A stretch of 45,426 nucleotides of DNA from DTSX01 sp964633465 (GTDB lineage: Bacteria > Pseudomonadota > Gammaproteobacteria > Steroidobacterales > UBA11654): assembly GCA_964633465.1 (NCBI GenBank), contig CAZWGB010000003.1, positions 1 through 45,426 on the forward strand, in the 5' to 3' direction. This document shows positions 25,728 through 34,732 of this stretch, piece by piece (within the stretch, counting starts at the first letter, position 1; the number at the start of each line of letters is the position of its first letter). Below the pieces are notes generated by a model. The model did not search any database, was not told the DNA's origin, and worked only from the letters and a program-made list of their open reading frames with translations. The translations under genes were made by a program, and so were the position numbers.

Positions 25728-27026
25728 AGTAATACTATTCGATTTGGTTTCTGATCCCACAACGTTGTGCTTATCAAAGTACCGGCCTAAATAGACAGCC
25801 AACAAGGCCCACATAGAGGCTATCCCTGCACCAACTAGAGCAATTGCTGCAAGGCTCAGCCCTAAAACTTGAGTTAACCCTGTGAATGCCCAGGCCCAAA
25901 AAATATCTCCTGCTCGATAAACAACTACGTCGATGACACTTTTAGCTTTAAAGCGACTTTCTCTATCAACTATTGTGAAGAGCATTTCTCTTGCCGGTTT
26001 TGTAATAGAGTATTCGCCAGCCCTTCTAACGATCTGTAAGCCCACAACAACCCAGAGTATTGGTGACACAGCAACAATCAAAAGTCCTAAAATAATAATA
26101 ATTGGCACTAGTGGGAGCGTAACAGATAGTCCAAATCTAGTTGCTAATCGACTAGTGGCAAACATGGCTGTTACGACTGCTAAAATATTAACAGCCAAAT
26201 CCATTCCAGCCCAAATTTGAGTACGTAAATCTTGGTTATAATCAACCAAAATATTCTTAAGTTCAAAATAGACAAATGTACTGATGCCAGTGTAGAGGAC
26301 AATAAATATCCCAATACCCAACAGCAGCCGGTTTAAAGCAAACTTCTTAAATCCTGATAAAATATTTGCCCCCAAAGGTTGATCGTAGCCTTGATTTTTT
26401 TCTTGAGTGCCCAAGTCTGAAGCTCTAATTTTCTCTAGAGCTGTGGCAATAAAAACAGGAACTATTAATAAAGAAGCTGAGATAAGTATCAAATTGTATG
26501 AGCCTATTTTTGTTGCCAATAATAACGAAATTGTTGGCCCAAAAATTGCTCCTAGACTGCTCCCAGCCGCAATAAAACCAAATAACCTAGTCGCCTGTTG
26601 TTTAGAATAGATGTCTGCCATGAAACTCCAAAAAACTGAAATGTTCAACAGACTGAACACGCTAACCCAAACGTAAAATATTTGATTTGTAAGTTTAAAT
26701 TCTGGAAGTGTGTTGATTAAAATGTAAAGACTGAAAAAGGTTAAGGCAAAAAATGCATAAACACCGGGTACAAGGTATTTAAATTTGATCTTTGAACATG
26801 CAAACCCATAAAATGCTACTACCAAAAAACTTATGAAAAAAGTAAAAGTCCATATTGTGCTCAACTCAACATCAGTCCAATCACTTGCTAAACCGTCTCT
26901 GATTGATCTGAGAATGTAGTACGAAGCAAGGATTGTAAAAACAAATGCAAATGACAACAGTACCGCGCGTAATTCGTGTGCCTCGATCTTGGCAGTTGTT
27001 TTTGCAATACGGTTTAAAAAATTCAT
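25716..27026 (-). CDS. MFS protein related to ADP/ATP carriers (NTT-like)
   Basis: Inner membrane transporter of 436 residues with about 12 membrane helices. The first helix region, ELRAVLLSFAFVFTILASYYILRSIRDGLA, and VSVFSLLNISVFWSFMADIYSKQQATRLFGFIAAGSSLGAIFG resemble the nucleotide (ADP/ATP) translocase-like MFS family found in many free-living Proteobacteria. Parasitic bacteria use true NTT proteins to import host ATP; the substrate of free-living homologues is, as far as I know, not established. RRAGEYSITKPAREMLFTIVDRESRFKAKSVIDVVVYR is another family mark. ATG start. It lies 25 bases after pgk in transcription order reversed, with the same strand as tkt-gap-pgk, so it may be the last gene of that operon. 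Confidence 0.75.
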   Translation of the reverse strand: MNFLNRIAKTTAKIEAHELRAVLLSFAFVFTILASYYILRSIRDGLASDWTDVELSTIWTFTFFISFLVVAFYGFACSKIKFKYLVPGVYAFFALTFFSLYILINTLPEFKLTNQIFYVWVSVFSLLNISVFWSFMADIYSKQQATRLFGFIAAGSSLGAIFGPTISLLLATKIGSYNLILISASLLIVPVFIATALEKIRASDLGTQEKNQGYDQPLGANILSGFKKFALNRLLLGIGIFIVLYTGISTFVYFELKNILVDYNQDLRTQIWAGMDLAVNILAVVTAMFATSRLATRFGLSVTLPLVPIIIILGLLIVAVSPILWVVVGLQIVRRAGEYSITKPAREMLFTIVDRESRFKAKSVIDVVVYRAGDIFWAWAFTGLTQVLGLSLAAIALVGAGIASMWALLAVYLGRYFDKHNVVGSETKSNSITSSS

Positions 27027-27051
27027 TAGTATTTAGTTTTCTACCTTCATT

Positions 27052-28227
27052 TTATACTTTGTTACAGCTCTTCAAAACTTCAATTGATGGCAAAGTCCCA
27101 TTTTTAACGAATTCCAAGAAAGCGCCTCCTCCTGTGGAAATATAACTTATTGAATTCGCTATATTGTATTTCTCAACAACTGCAACCGTATCACCTCCTC
27201 CGACAATCTTGAAACCTGAATTGTGCTTAATTGCTTTTGCTAGGGACTGAGTGCCATTGCTAAATTGATCAAACTCAAATACACCAATTGGACCATTCCA
27301 GATAATGGTTTTAGCTTCATTGATAATATCTTTATAGATTATTGCTGTGTCAGGCCCAATATCCAAAATCACATCGTCGCTTTTTATCTCCTCAATTGAT
27401 TTTGTTTCTGCAATAGCTTCATTTGAGAACTCCTTTGCTACCATCACATCTATGGGCATGGGTAAATTAACGCCATCCAGATTAAGTATTCTTATTGCCG
27501 ACTCCACCATCTCAGGCTCTACTAGAGATTTGCCTGTTTCTTTTCCATTAGCCAGAAGGAATGTGTTGGCTATTCCCCCACCAACAATGATGTGATCACA
27601 GATCTTAGACAGGGATTCGATTGCACCTAATTTTGAAGAGACTTTAGCACCACCGATAATGGCTACTAAGGGTTTTTCCGGCTCTGATAAAGCCTTGGTT
27701 AAATATTCAATCTCTCTAGTCAATAATGGTCCGATACAGGCTTGTTTAGCATATTGCACAGCACCAAAAGTGCTGGCATGCTGGCGGTGCGAAGCACCAA
27801 ATGCATCCATCACATAAACATCGCAAAGATTGGCTATTTGTTTTGATAAAGACTCGTCGTTAGTTTTCTCTCCCTTTAGGTAGCGTGTGTTTTCACACAC
27901 AATTAATGCATCAGTAATATCAGGAATCACTTCGATCCAATCGGCAAGGAAACAGACAGGTTTACCCATTAACTCTTCGAGTTTTTTGGCAACCGGCTCC
28001 AGACTAAAAGAACCATCCAATTCTTCAGGATTGGGTCTCCCTAGATGCGATAGAAGAATGACTTGGGCGCCTTTCGACAAAGCAATCTCAATGGTTGGCA
28101 GTGCAGCGTGAATTCGAGCTTCACTGGTTATAACGCCCTTCTCTATTGGAACATTTAAATCGAGGCGAATCATGGCTCGCAAACCCTGCAGATCCAGATC
28201 CTGCATTAGAGGGATTTGCATTTCCAT
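27052..28227 (-). CDS. pgk: Phosphoglycerate kinase
   Basis: Transfers phosphate from 1,3-bisphosphoglycerate to ADP in glycolysis, and the reverse in gluconeogenesis. 391 residues. Motifs: IRLDLNVPI, SHLGRPNPEE, VCENTRYLKGE, IGGAKVSSKLG and the nucleotide-binding GGGDTVAVVEKY with ISTGGGAFLEF. ATG at 28227. It lies 11 bases after gap, in a tkt-gap-pgk unit. Fructose-bisphosphate aldolase, which often follows, is missing here. Base composition of this unit is higher in GC than its neighbours. Confidence 0.98.
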   Translation of the reverse strand: MEMQIPLMQDLDLQGLRAMIRLDLNVPIEKGVITSEARIHAALPTIEIALSKGAQVILLSHLGRPNPEELDGSFSLEPVAKKLEELMGKPVCFLADWIEVIPDITDALIVCENTRYLKGEKTNDESLSKQIANLCDVYVMDAFGASHRQHASTFGAVQYAKQACIGPLLTREIEYLTKALSEPEKPLVAIIGGAKVSSKLGAIESLSKICDHIIVGGGIANTFLLANGKETGKSLVEPEMVESAIRILNLDGVNLPMPIDVMVAKEFSNEAIAETKSIEEIKSDDVILDIGPDTAIIYKDIINEAKTIIWNGPIGVFEFDQFSNGTQSLAKAIKHNSGFKIVGGGDTVAVVEKYNIANSISYISTGGGAFLEFVKNGTLPSIEVLKSCNKV

Positions 28228-28238
28228 TGATTTAGGCT

Positions 28239-29252
28239 CTAATCGGCATTAATCAATGCCAAGGTGGTATCCAACATGCGATTAGAAAAACCCCATTCAT
28301 TGTCATACCAAGAACAGACCTTAACCAAAGTTCCTTCTTGGACTTTAGTCATGGTGGCATCGTAAGTTGATGAGGCAGGATTGTGGTTAAAATCAATCGA
28401 TACGAGTGGGCCGTCACTGTAATCCAATACACCTTGGAGATCCCCAGAAGAAGCTTGTTTCACAACATTATGTATCTCTTCTACAGTTGTCGCTCTTGAA
28501 GCAATAAAGCTCAAATCTACCAAAGAGACATTGATCGTTGGCACCCTCACTGAAAAACCATCCAGTTTGCCCTGTAACTCGGGCAATACGAGTCCAACAG
28601 CTGAGGCCGCACCAGTTTTGGTTGGAATCATTGATTGCGTAGCTGAGCGAGCCCGTCTTAAATCCTTGTGCAAGACGTCATTTAGAACTTGATCGTTTGT
28701 GTATGCATGAATCGTTGTCATAATCCCGCTTACAACACCAATCTTTTCATGCAAAGGCTTGACCAGCGGTGCTAAACAATTGGTGGTGCAGGAAGCATTG
28801 GAAATAATCTGATCATCTTTTGAGAGGGTCTGATGGTTCACACCAAAGACAATCGTGGCATCAACCTCAGAGCCGGCAGGTGCAGAAAGAACTACTTTTT
28901 TAGCTCCTGCTGTGAGGTGTTTTCCGGCCAGCTCACGAGTTCTAAAAAAACCTGTGCATTCAAGCACGACATCTACGCCTAAATCACCCCATGGGAGTTT
29001 TTCTGGATCCCGTTCTGCAAATACTTTAATCTCTTTGCCATCAATGACCAAAGCATCTCCTTTTGCCTCGACATCAAACGGGAAAATACCGTGCGCTGTA
29101 TCGTATTTTGTCAGATAGGCATTACTGTCCGCATCGCCCAAATCATTAATTGCTAGAATCTCAAGTTCGTCAGTACGGCCGCTTTCAAAAAGTGCCTTTA
29201 AGATGTTTCTTCCTATTCTGCCGTAGCCATTTATTGCAATCTTAACACTCAT
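28239..29252 (-). CDS. gap: NAD-dependent glyceraldehyde-3-phosphate dehydrogenase
   Basis: 337 residues from the ATG at 29252; a TTG one codon earlier is possible. The NAD-binding fold starts VKIAINGYGRIGRN, with AINDL giving the aspartate typical of NAD specificity. Catalytic cysteine in SNASCTTNCLAPL, histidine in IHAYTNDQ, then RRARSATQSMIPTKTGAASA and SWYDNEWGFSNRM. The position between tkt and pgk is where gammaproteobacteria often carry erythrose-4-phosphate dehydrogenase (epd). HAYTNDQ and TKTGAASAVGLVLPEL match GAPDH rather than Epd, so I call it gap; dual activity is possible. Confidence 0.95.
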   Translation of the reverse strand: MSVKIAINGYGRIGRNILKALFESGRTDELEILAINDLGDADSNAYLTKYDTAHGIFPFDVEAKGDALVIDGKEIKVFAERDPEKLPWGDLGVDVVLECTGFFRTRELAGKHLTAGAKKVVLSAPAGSEVDATIVFGVNHQTLSKDDQIISNASCTTNCLAPLVKPLHEKIGVVSGIMTTIHAYTNDQVLNDVLHKDLRRARSATQSMIPTKTGAASAVGLVLPELQGKLDGFSVRVPTINVSLVDLSFIASRATTVEEIHNVVKQASSGDLQGVLDYSDGPLVSIDFNHNPASSTYDATMTKVQEGTLVKVCSWYDNEWGFSNRMLDTTLALINAD

Positions 29253-29266
29253 CAAATACTCCTTAG

Positions 29267-31267
29267 TTATCTTTCAATCATTGCTATCAATTCCTTGAAA
29301 ACATTGTCATCTGAAAACCCAAAATGTTCAAACAATTCAGAGGCTGGTGCTGACATCCCAAAGGTCTCCATACCGATGACAATGCCTTTTGCTCGTGTAT
29401 AACCTTTCCATGCCGAAGCTGTAGAAGCTTCAATTACCATGACTTTATCAATTGCAGATGGGATCACACTCTCCTTATACTTTGCTGATTGATCTTCAAA
29501 TATCTCCAAACAAGGCATTGATACAACCCGGACGCCTAATCCTTGTTCTGAAGCCATTTTAGCTGCATTCATTGCATATTGTACTTCGGATCCTGTGGCG
29601 ATTATCAAAGCGTCAAGAGAATTGCTCCCTTCCGGGAATAAGATATACCCACCTTTTTCAATCAAGGGAATGGTTTCAGATGCTCGCTCGAATTGAGGCA
29701 AGGATTGGCGAGTCAACACTAGGGCCGAGGGTTTCTGTCTGTTTAGAATCGAGACTTTCCAAGCTATCGCTGTTTCCAGGGTATCGCATGGTCGCCATAC
29801 ATTGATACCGGGGATTAATCTTAAACTTGGCACATGCTCAATAGGTTGATGCGTGGGTCCGTCTTCACCTAACCCTATGGAGTCGTGAGTTAACACATGG
29901 ATGACACCAAGCCCCATCATTGCAGCCAAGCGAATCGCATTCCGTGAATAGTCGCTAAAGGTTAAAAAAGTACCGCCATAGGGTATCGTTCCACCATGAA
30001 GAACCATCCCATTCATAATTGCAGCCATACCAAATTCCCTGACCCCATAAAAAATATAATCTCCATTGGCATCTGTTGCTGTGATCGTCTTCGAGTTCTT
30101 ATGGTAAGTGCAATTAGAACCGGTTAGGTCAGCCGAACCTCCTATCAGCTCTGGAAAATCATCCGTTAGGGCATTCAAAGTAATCAGTGAAGATTTTCTG
30201 GTAGCGACTTTCTCGGCTTCTTTTTGGAGTTCTTCGATTAATGCATTTAATCCTACGAAGCGATCATCGGGGACACTTGCTGCGAATCTTGAGTTAAAAC
30301 TTTGGGCAAGCTCAGGATACTCCTTAGAGTATTTATCAAAGGCTTTTTTCCAAGCACTCTCTGCTTTCTGGCCTTTTTCCTTTGCGTCCCATGCCTTCTT
30401 GATCTCACTAGGAATGTCGAAGGGAGCATAATCCCAGTCCAATTGCTTACGCACATGCTCCAATTCTTCATCCCCTAAAGGCGCTCCATGCGTATCAGCT
30501 GTGCCGGATTTATTAGGAGAACCGTATCCAATGACAGTTTTACAAGCCAACATGGATGGCTGTTCAATTGCCGCCTGGGCTTGGATGATTGCTTTGCTTA
30601 CTGCCTCTGGATTGTGACCGTCAATTCCATCAATTACATGCCATCCATAAGCCTGGAATCTTTTGGCTACATCTTCAGCAAACCACCCTGTAACCTCCCC
30701 ATCAATGGAGATGCCATTATCATCATAGAAACATATCAGTTTCCCAAGATTAAGTGTGCCCGCGAGTGAGCAGGCCTCATGAGATATGCCCTCCATTAGA
30801 CACCCGTCCCCTGTGAAAACATAGGTGTAGTGATCCATGATATTGAGATCGATTTGATTGTACTTAGAGGCGAAAATCTTTTCGGTTAATGCCATACCCA
30901 CAGCATTGGCTATACCTTGACCAAGTGGTCCAGTTGTTGTCTCAATCCCAATGGCTCGATCAAATTCGGGGTGCCCTGCTGTATGAGAACCAAATTGACG
31001 AAAGGCCTTTAGATCATTGATTGACAGATCGTAGCCTGAGAGATGCAATAAGGAATAAAGCAGCATGGATCCGTGTCCATTGGATAATAGAAATCGATCT
31101 CTATTCAGCCAATTAGGATTATTTGGGTTATGCGTTAGAAAGTCGTTCCACAATACTTCGGCAATATCAGCCATTCCCATTGGCATACCAGGATGTCCCG
31201 AATTAGCTCTCTGTACTGCATCAACTGAGAGCATTCTAATGGCATTGGCTAATATTTTCTTTTCTAT
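29267..31267 (-). CDS. tkt: Transketolase (apparent ATA start)
   Basis: Thiamine-diphosphate enzyme of the pentose phosphate pathway. About 667 residues. TPP and substrate motifs: NSGHPGMPMGMADIAEVLW, LSNGHGSMLLYSLLHLSGY, GPLGQGIANAVGMA, TGDGCLMEGISHEA and the C-terminal-half VREFGMAAIMNGM, THDSIGLGEDGPTHQP. The first ATG (31234) falls inside the conserved N-terminal helix and has no ribosome binding site. Homology (ILANAIRMLSVDAVQRA) extends upstream to an ATA at 31265-31267, which has AGGA seven bases before it; a TAG follows in frame further upstream at 31277-31279. I therefore place the start at ATA, as a rare start codon or a base-call error for ATG. The conservative alternative is 31234. 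Confidence 0.9.
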   Translation of the reverse strand: MEKKILANAIRMLSVDAVQRANSGHPGMPMGMADIAEVLWNDFLTHNPNNPNWLNRDRFLLSNGHGSMLLYSLLHLSGYDLSINDLKAFRQFGSHTAGHPEFDRAIGIETTTGPLGQGIANAVGMALTEKIFASKYNQIDLNIMDHYTYVFTGDGCLMEGISHEACSLAGTLNLGKLICFYDDNGISIDGEVTGWFAEDVAKRFQAYGWHVIDGIDGHNPEAVSKAIIQAQAAIEQPSMLACKTVIGYGSPNKSGTADTHGAPLGDEELEHVRKQLDWDYAPFDIPSEIKKAWDAKEKGQKAESAWKKAFDKYSKEYPELAQSFNSRFAASVPDDRFVGLNALIEELQKEAEKVATRKSSLITLNALTDDFPELIGGSADLTGSNCTYHKNSKTITATDANGDYIFYGVREFGMAAIMNGMVLHGGTIPYGGTFLTFSDYSRNAIRLAAMMGLGVIHVLTHDSIGLGEDGPTHQPIEHVPSLRLIPGINVWRPCDTLETAIAWKVSILNRQKPSALVLTRQSLPQFERASETIPLIEKGGYILFPEGSNSLDALIIATGSEVQYAMNAAKMASEQGLGVRVVSMPCLEIFEDQSAKYKESVIPSAIDKVMVIEASTASAWKGYTRAKGIVIGMETFGMSAPASELFEHFGFSDDNVFKELIAMIER

Positions 31268-31316
31268 GACGGTTTCCTAATTGAGAATGTAAACATAACT
31301 TCTTCCAAAATATACT

Positions 31317-31333
31317 CGAGAAACATTTTCTCG
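31317..31333. other. Perfect 7-bp hairpin in the tkt/metK divergent region
   Basis: CGAGAAA and TTTCTCG flank the three-base loop CAT, forming a perfect stem. It sits 50 bases before the apparent tkt start and about 100 before metK. No T-run follows on either strand, so it is not a standard terminator. It could be an operator or a leader structure. Confidence 0.4.
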
Positions 31334-31433
31334 CAGAGAATAAATGCTCGCAAGGTATTTTAAATGAAAAAAGTACTTAATTGACTAAATTCTAGATATA
31401 ATCCGATGATCTTAAAATTATGGGATGATGAAA

Positions 31434-32597
31434 ATGAGTGATAATGCGTATTTAATGACTTCTGAATCTGTAGGAGAGGGTCACCCAGATAAAATGGCTG
31501 ATCAAATTTCTGATGCAATTCTTGATGCAATTATAGCCAAAGATAAAAACTGCAGAGTTGCAGTTGAAACCTTAGTAAAGACTGGTTTAGTTGTGCTAGC
31601 TGGTGAGATCACTACTTCTGAAGAAGTTGATTATGAAGCTATTGCTAGAAAAACAATTGAACGCATTGGCTACAATCACAGTGATTTGGGCTTTGACCAT
31701 CTCTCATGCAAAGTTATTTCCGCTATTAGTAAACAGTCTCCTGATATAGCTATGGGCGTTGATCGAGAAGATAAAGAAAAACAAGGCGCTGGTGATCAGG
31801 GTCTCATGTTTGGCTATGCTGTAAATGAAACCAAAGCATTGATGCCTGCAACAATTCAGATATCTCATGATCTGGTAAAGAGACACTCTGAGGTTAGAAA
31901 TAATGGGACAATAGAATGGCTAAGACCAGATGCTAAGAGTCAGGTTACAATCAATTTTAAAAATGGGAAACCTGATCATATAGATACAGTTGTGCTATCC
32001 ACACAACATGATGACAACATCGATATGGAAGAAATCCATCAAAGCGTTCTAGAACATATCATCATGCCAATACTGCCTGATGAATTAGTGTCAAAAGAAA
32101 CTCATTACCTTATTAACCCAACTGGTAGTTTTGTTATTGGCGGTCCAGTTGGTGATTGCGGTCTTACTGGAAGAAAAATTATTGTTGATACTTATGGTGG
32201 TATGGCGCGACATGGAGGTGGTGCTTTTTCAGGCAAAGATCCTTCTAAAGTCGACCGATCTGCTGCCTATGCTGCACGCTATGTAGCGAAAAATATCGTA
32301 GCTGCTGATCTTGCTGATCGCTGTGAAATTCAAGTTTCATATGCAATTGGGGTTGCTGAGCCTACCTCTATCAGAATCAAAACATTTGGAACAGAAAAAA
32401 TCAAAGAAGAGCGGATTATTCAGCTTGTGCATGATAATTTTGACCTGACTCCCTATGGGATTATGGCTATGCTTGATCTTCTCCAACCCATTTATGAAAA
32501 AACTGCTGCCTACGGTCACTTCGGAAGGGAAAATGAAGGCTTCCCATGGGAAAAAACTGATAAAGCAGCAGATTTAAAAGAGCAATCCGGTTTATAA
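31434..32597 (+). CDS. metK: S-adenosylmethionine synthetase
   Basis: Makes SAM from methionine and ATP. 387 residues from the ATG at 31434; GGGA lies eight bases upstream, so I prefer it over the in-frame ATGs at 31425 and 31428. Motifs: SESVGEGHPDKMADQISDA, GAGDQGLMFGYA, the glycine loop GGGAFSGKDPSKVDRSAAYAARYVAKN and PYGIMAML. A TATAAT lies at 31397-31402 but without a good -35. I see no known SAM riboswitch in the 166-base leader region. Followed by ahcY, the pair forms the SAM cycle. Confidence 0.98.
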   Translation: MSDNAYLMTSESVGEGHPDKMADQISDAILDAIIAKDKNCRVAVETLVKTGLVVLAGEITTSEEVDYEAIARKTIERIGYNHSDLGFDHLSCKVISAISKQSPDIAMGVDREDKEKQGAGDQGLMFGYAVNETKALMPATIQISHDLVKRHSEVRNNGTIEWLRPDAKSQVTINFKNGKPDHIDTVVLSTQHDDNIDMEEIHQSVLEHIIMPILPDELVSKETHYLINPTGSFVIGGPVGDCGLTGRKIIVDTYGGMARHGGGAFSGKDPSKVDRSAAYAARYVAKNIVAADLADRCEIQVSYAIGVAEPTSIRIKTFGTEKIKEERIIQLVHDNFDLTPYGIMAMLDLLQPIYEKTAAYGHFGRENEGFPWEKTDKAADLKEQSGL

Positions 32598-32637
32598 TTA
32601 ATAATAAATCAATATTTCAAAATACATTAGGTGAAAC

Positions 32638-33960
32638 ATGACAGAGACAGCAAAACAATCAGAAATTAAAAGTATAAACGATTATAAAGTCGCAGATATC
32701 AGCCTAGGTGAATGGGGTGAAAAAGAGATCAAGATAGCTGAGACAGAGATGCCTGGTTTGATGAGCCTCAGAGAAGAATTTGGATCAAAAAAACCTCTTA
32801 AAGGAGCCAAAATTGCTGGCTGTCTTCATATGACAATACAAACTGCGGTTCTAATTGAAACATTAATTACATTGGGTGCAGAGATAAGGTGGTCTTCCTG
32901 CAATATTTTTTCAACCCAAGATCATGCTGCTGCTGCTATAGCTAAAAAAGGCATACCCGTTTTTGCCTGGAAAGGTGAAACTGAAGAAGAATATTGGTGG
33001 TGTGTTGAACAAACTATTAAGGGACCAGATGGTTGGGCTCCAAATATGATTCTTGATGATGGCGGTGACCTAACTATGGTAATGCATGAAAAATATCCTG
33101 AACTTTTAAAAAATGTCAAAGGGATCTCTGAAGAAACAACAACAGGTGTACTAAGACTTTATGAAATGGAAGAAAATTCAACTCTTTTGTGCCCTGCAAT
33201 CAATGTGAATGATTCTGTAACAAAATCTAAGTTTGATAATCTATACGGTTGCAGAGAATCCCTAGTTGATGGAATTAAAAGAGCAACAGACGTAATGATC
33301 GCTGGCAAGGTTGCCGTAGTCTGTGGTTATGGGGATGTTGGTAAGGGTTGTGCGCAAAGCCTCAGCTCACTTGGCGCGACTGTTTGGGTAACAGAGATTG
33401 ATCCAATTTGTGCTCTGCAAGCGGCCATGGAAGGCTATCGTGTCGTAACCATGGAGGATGCTTGCTCACAGGCAGATATTTTTGTATCGGCAACTGGAAA
33501 TTATCATGTTATTAACCTGTCACATATGGAACAAATGAAAGATCAATCCATTATTTGTAATATTGGCCATTTTGATAATGAAATTGATGTTGAGTCTTTG
33601 GAAAAATATGAATGGGTCAATATCAAACCACAAGTGGATCACATAGTTTTTCCGGATGGTAAAAAGATTATTCTTCTAGCAGAAGGTAGATTGGTCAACT
33701 TAGGCTGCGCCACAGGACATCCAAGTTTTGTGATGTCAAATTCATTTACAAATCAAACACTTGCACAGATCGAATTATGGCAAAATCCGAAAAAATATGA
33801 AAATAAAGTTTATGTTTTACCAAAATTACTTGATGAAAAAGTTGCCCGACTGCATTTGGACAAAGTTGGAGCAAAACTAACCCAGCTAACCAAAAAACAG
33901 GCTGAATATATCAGAGTATCGGAAAAAGGACCATATAAAACGGACTACTATCGTTATTGA
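32638..33960 (+). CDS. ahcY: S-adenosylhomocysteine hydrolase
   Basis: Splits S-adenosylhomocysteine into homocysteine and adenosine, relieving product inhibition of methyltransferases. 440 residues. Motifs: LHMTIQTAVLIETL, SSCNIFSTQDHAAAAI, LDDGGDLT, the NAD-binding GYGDVGKGCAQSL and the C-terminal PYKTDYYRY. The gene starts 40 bases after metK with the same orientation, so they probably form an operon. The presence of ahcY suggests this organism recycles SAH without the Pfs/LuxS route being needed. Confidence 0.98.
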   Translation: MTETAKQSEIKSINDYKVADISLGEWGEKEIKIAETEMPGLMSLREEFGSKKPLKGAKIAGCLHMTIQTAVLIETLITLGAEIRWSSCNIFSTQDHAAAAIAKKGIPVFAWKGETEEEYWWCVEQTIKGPDGWAPNMILDDGGDLTMVMHEKYPELLKNVKGISEETTTGVLRLYEMEENSTLLCPAINVNDSVTKSKFDNLYGCRESLVDGIKRATDVMIAGKVAVVCGYGDVGKGCAQSLSSLGATVWVTEIDPICALQAAMEGYRVVTMEDACSQADIFVSATGNYHVINLSHMEQMKDQSIICNIGHFDNEIDVESLEKYEWVNIKPQVDHIVFPDGKKIILLAEGRLVNLGCATGHPSFVMSNSFTNQTLAQIELWQNPKKYENKVYVLPKLLDEKVARLHLDKVGAKLTQLTKKQAEYIRVSEKGPYKTDYYRY

Positions 33961-33987
33961 TTTGTAACTTATTTTTCCCAAGTCTCT

Positions 33988-34722
33988 TTGATCTCCTTAA
34001 TACAAATCACTGATCCACATTTAACGGAGAACAAAAAAACTAACGTCAAAGGATGGTCAACTCACGAGTCCTTTGAAAGAATAGTTGCTTGTATCGAAAA
34101 GAACGAAAGTCCAGATTTCATAGTTGTAACTGGCGATATATCTAATGACGGCACTAAGAAAAGTTACATTGCATATCAGAAAGGAATAGGACGTTTTAAA
34201 AAACCGGTTTATACCATTCTAGGTAATCACGATAATCATAAGAACTTTCAGACTGTTTTTGGAACAAAATTTCAACCAGTTGAAAAAATAACCTTGTCAG
34301 AAACATGGCTGATGATTGCTATTGATAGCACTTCAAAAAATAAAGAATCTGGCTACATAACAAAACAACAAATGCATTCACTCAGAAAATTGATTAAAAA
34401 TTATAAAGATAAAAATATAGTTATTTTCCTTCATCATCAACCCATCAAAATGGGTTTCTGGATCGATAAAGTGGGATTAGAAAATTCGGATCACTTTACG
34501 GCTTCAATTGCCAATCAATCCAATATAAAGGCAGTTGTCTGGGGTCATGTTCACCATGAATCAGAGAATTCGTTGAGATCAATCAAGATGTTATCAACAC
34601 CATCAACATGCTATCAATTTTGTGGAAATGCTCAGAAACCCGATACAAATAAGCCAGGCTATAGAAAAATTAATTTACTTAAGTCTGGTAAAATTGAAAC
34701 CCAAGTAGTTCGTATTGATTAA
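33988..34722 (+). CDS. cpdA: CpdA-like metallophosphoesterase
   Basis: Calcineurin-type phosphodiesterase of 244 residues, of the class III cyclic-nucleotide phosphodiesterase type (E. coli CpdA hydrolyses cAMP). The metal-binding motifs are complete: ITDPHL, VVTGDISNDG, ILGNHDN, FLHHQP and WGHVHHE. The start is TTG at 33988, and the frame runs back without ATG to the ahcY stop. CpdA is about 275 residues, so this one is a little short. Cyclic-AMP activity is inferred from the family and has not been shown for this protein. It ends 10 bases before the convergent LON-domain gene. Confidence 0.85.
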   Translation: MISLIQITDPHLTENKKTNVKGWSTHESFERIVACIEKNESPDFIVVTGDISNDGTKKSYIAYQKGIGRFKKPVYTILGNHDNHKNFQTVFGTKFQPVEKITLSETWLMIAIDSTSKNKESGYITKQQMHSLRKLIKNYKDKNIVIFLHHQPIKMGFWIDKVGLENSDHFTASIANQSNIKAVVWGHVHHESENSLRSIKMLSTPSTCYQFCGNAQKPDTNKPGYRKINLLKSGKIETQVVRID

Positions 34723-34732
34723 GTTGTTTTCA

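Noticed and set aside
31335..31424. Possible SAM or SAH riboswitch before metK-ahcY
   Set aside because: I could not find the conserved cores or helices of any SAM or SAH riboswitch class; only a TATAAT and a short leader are visible.
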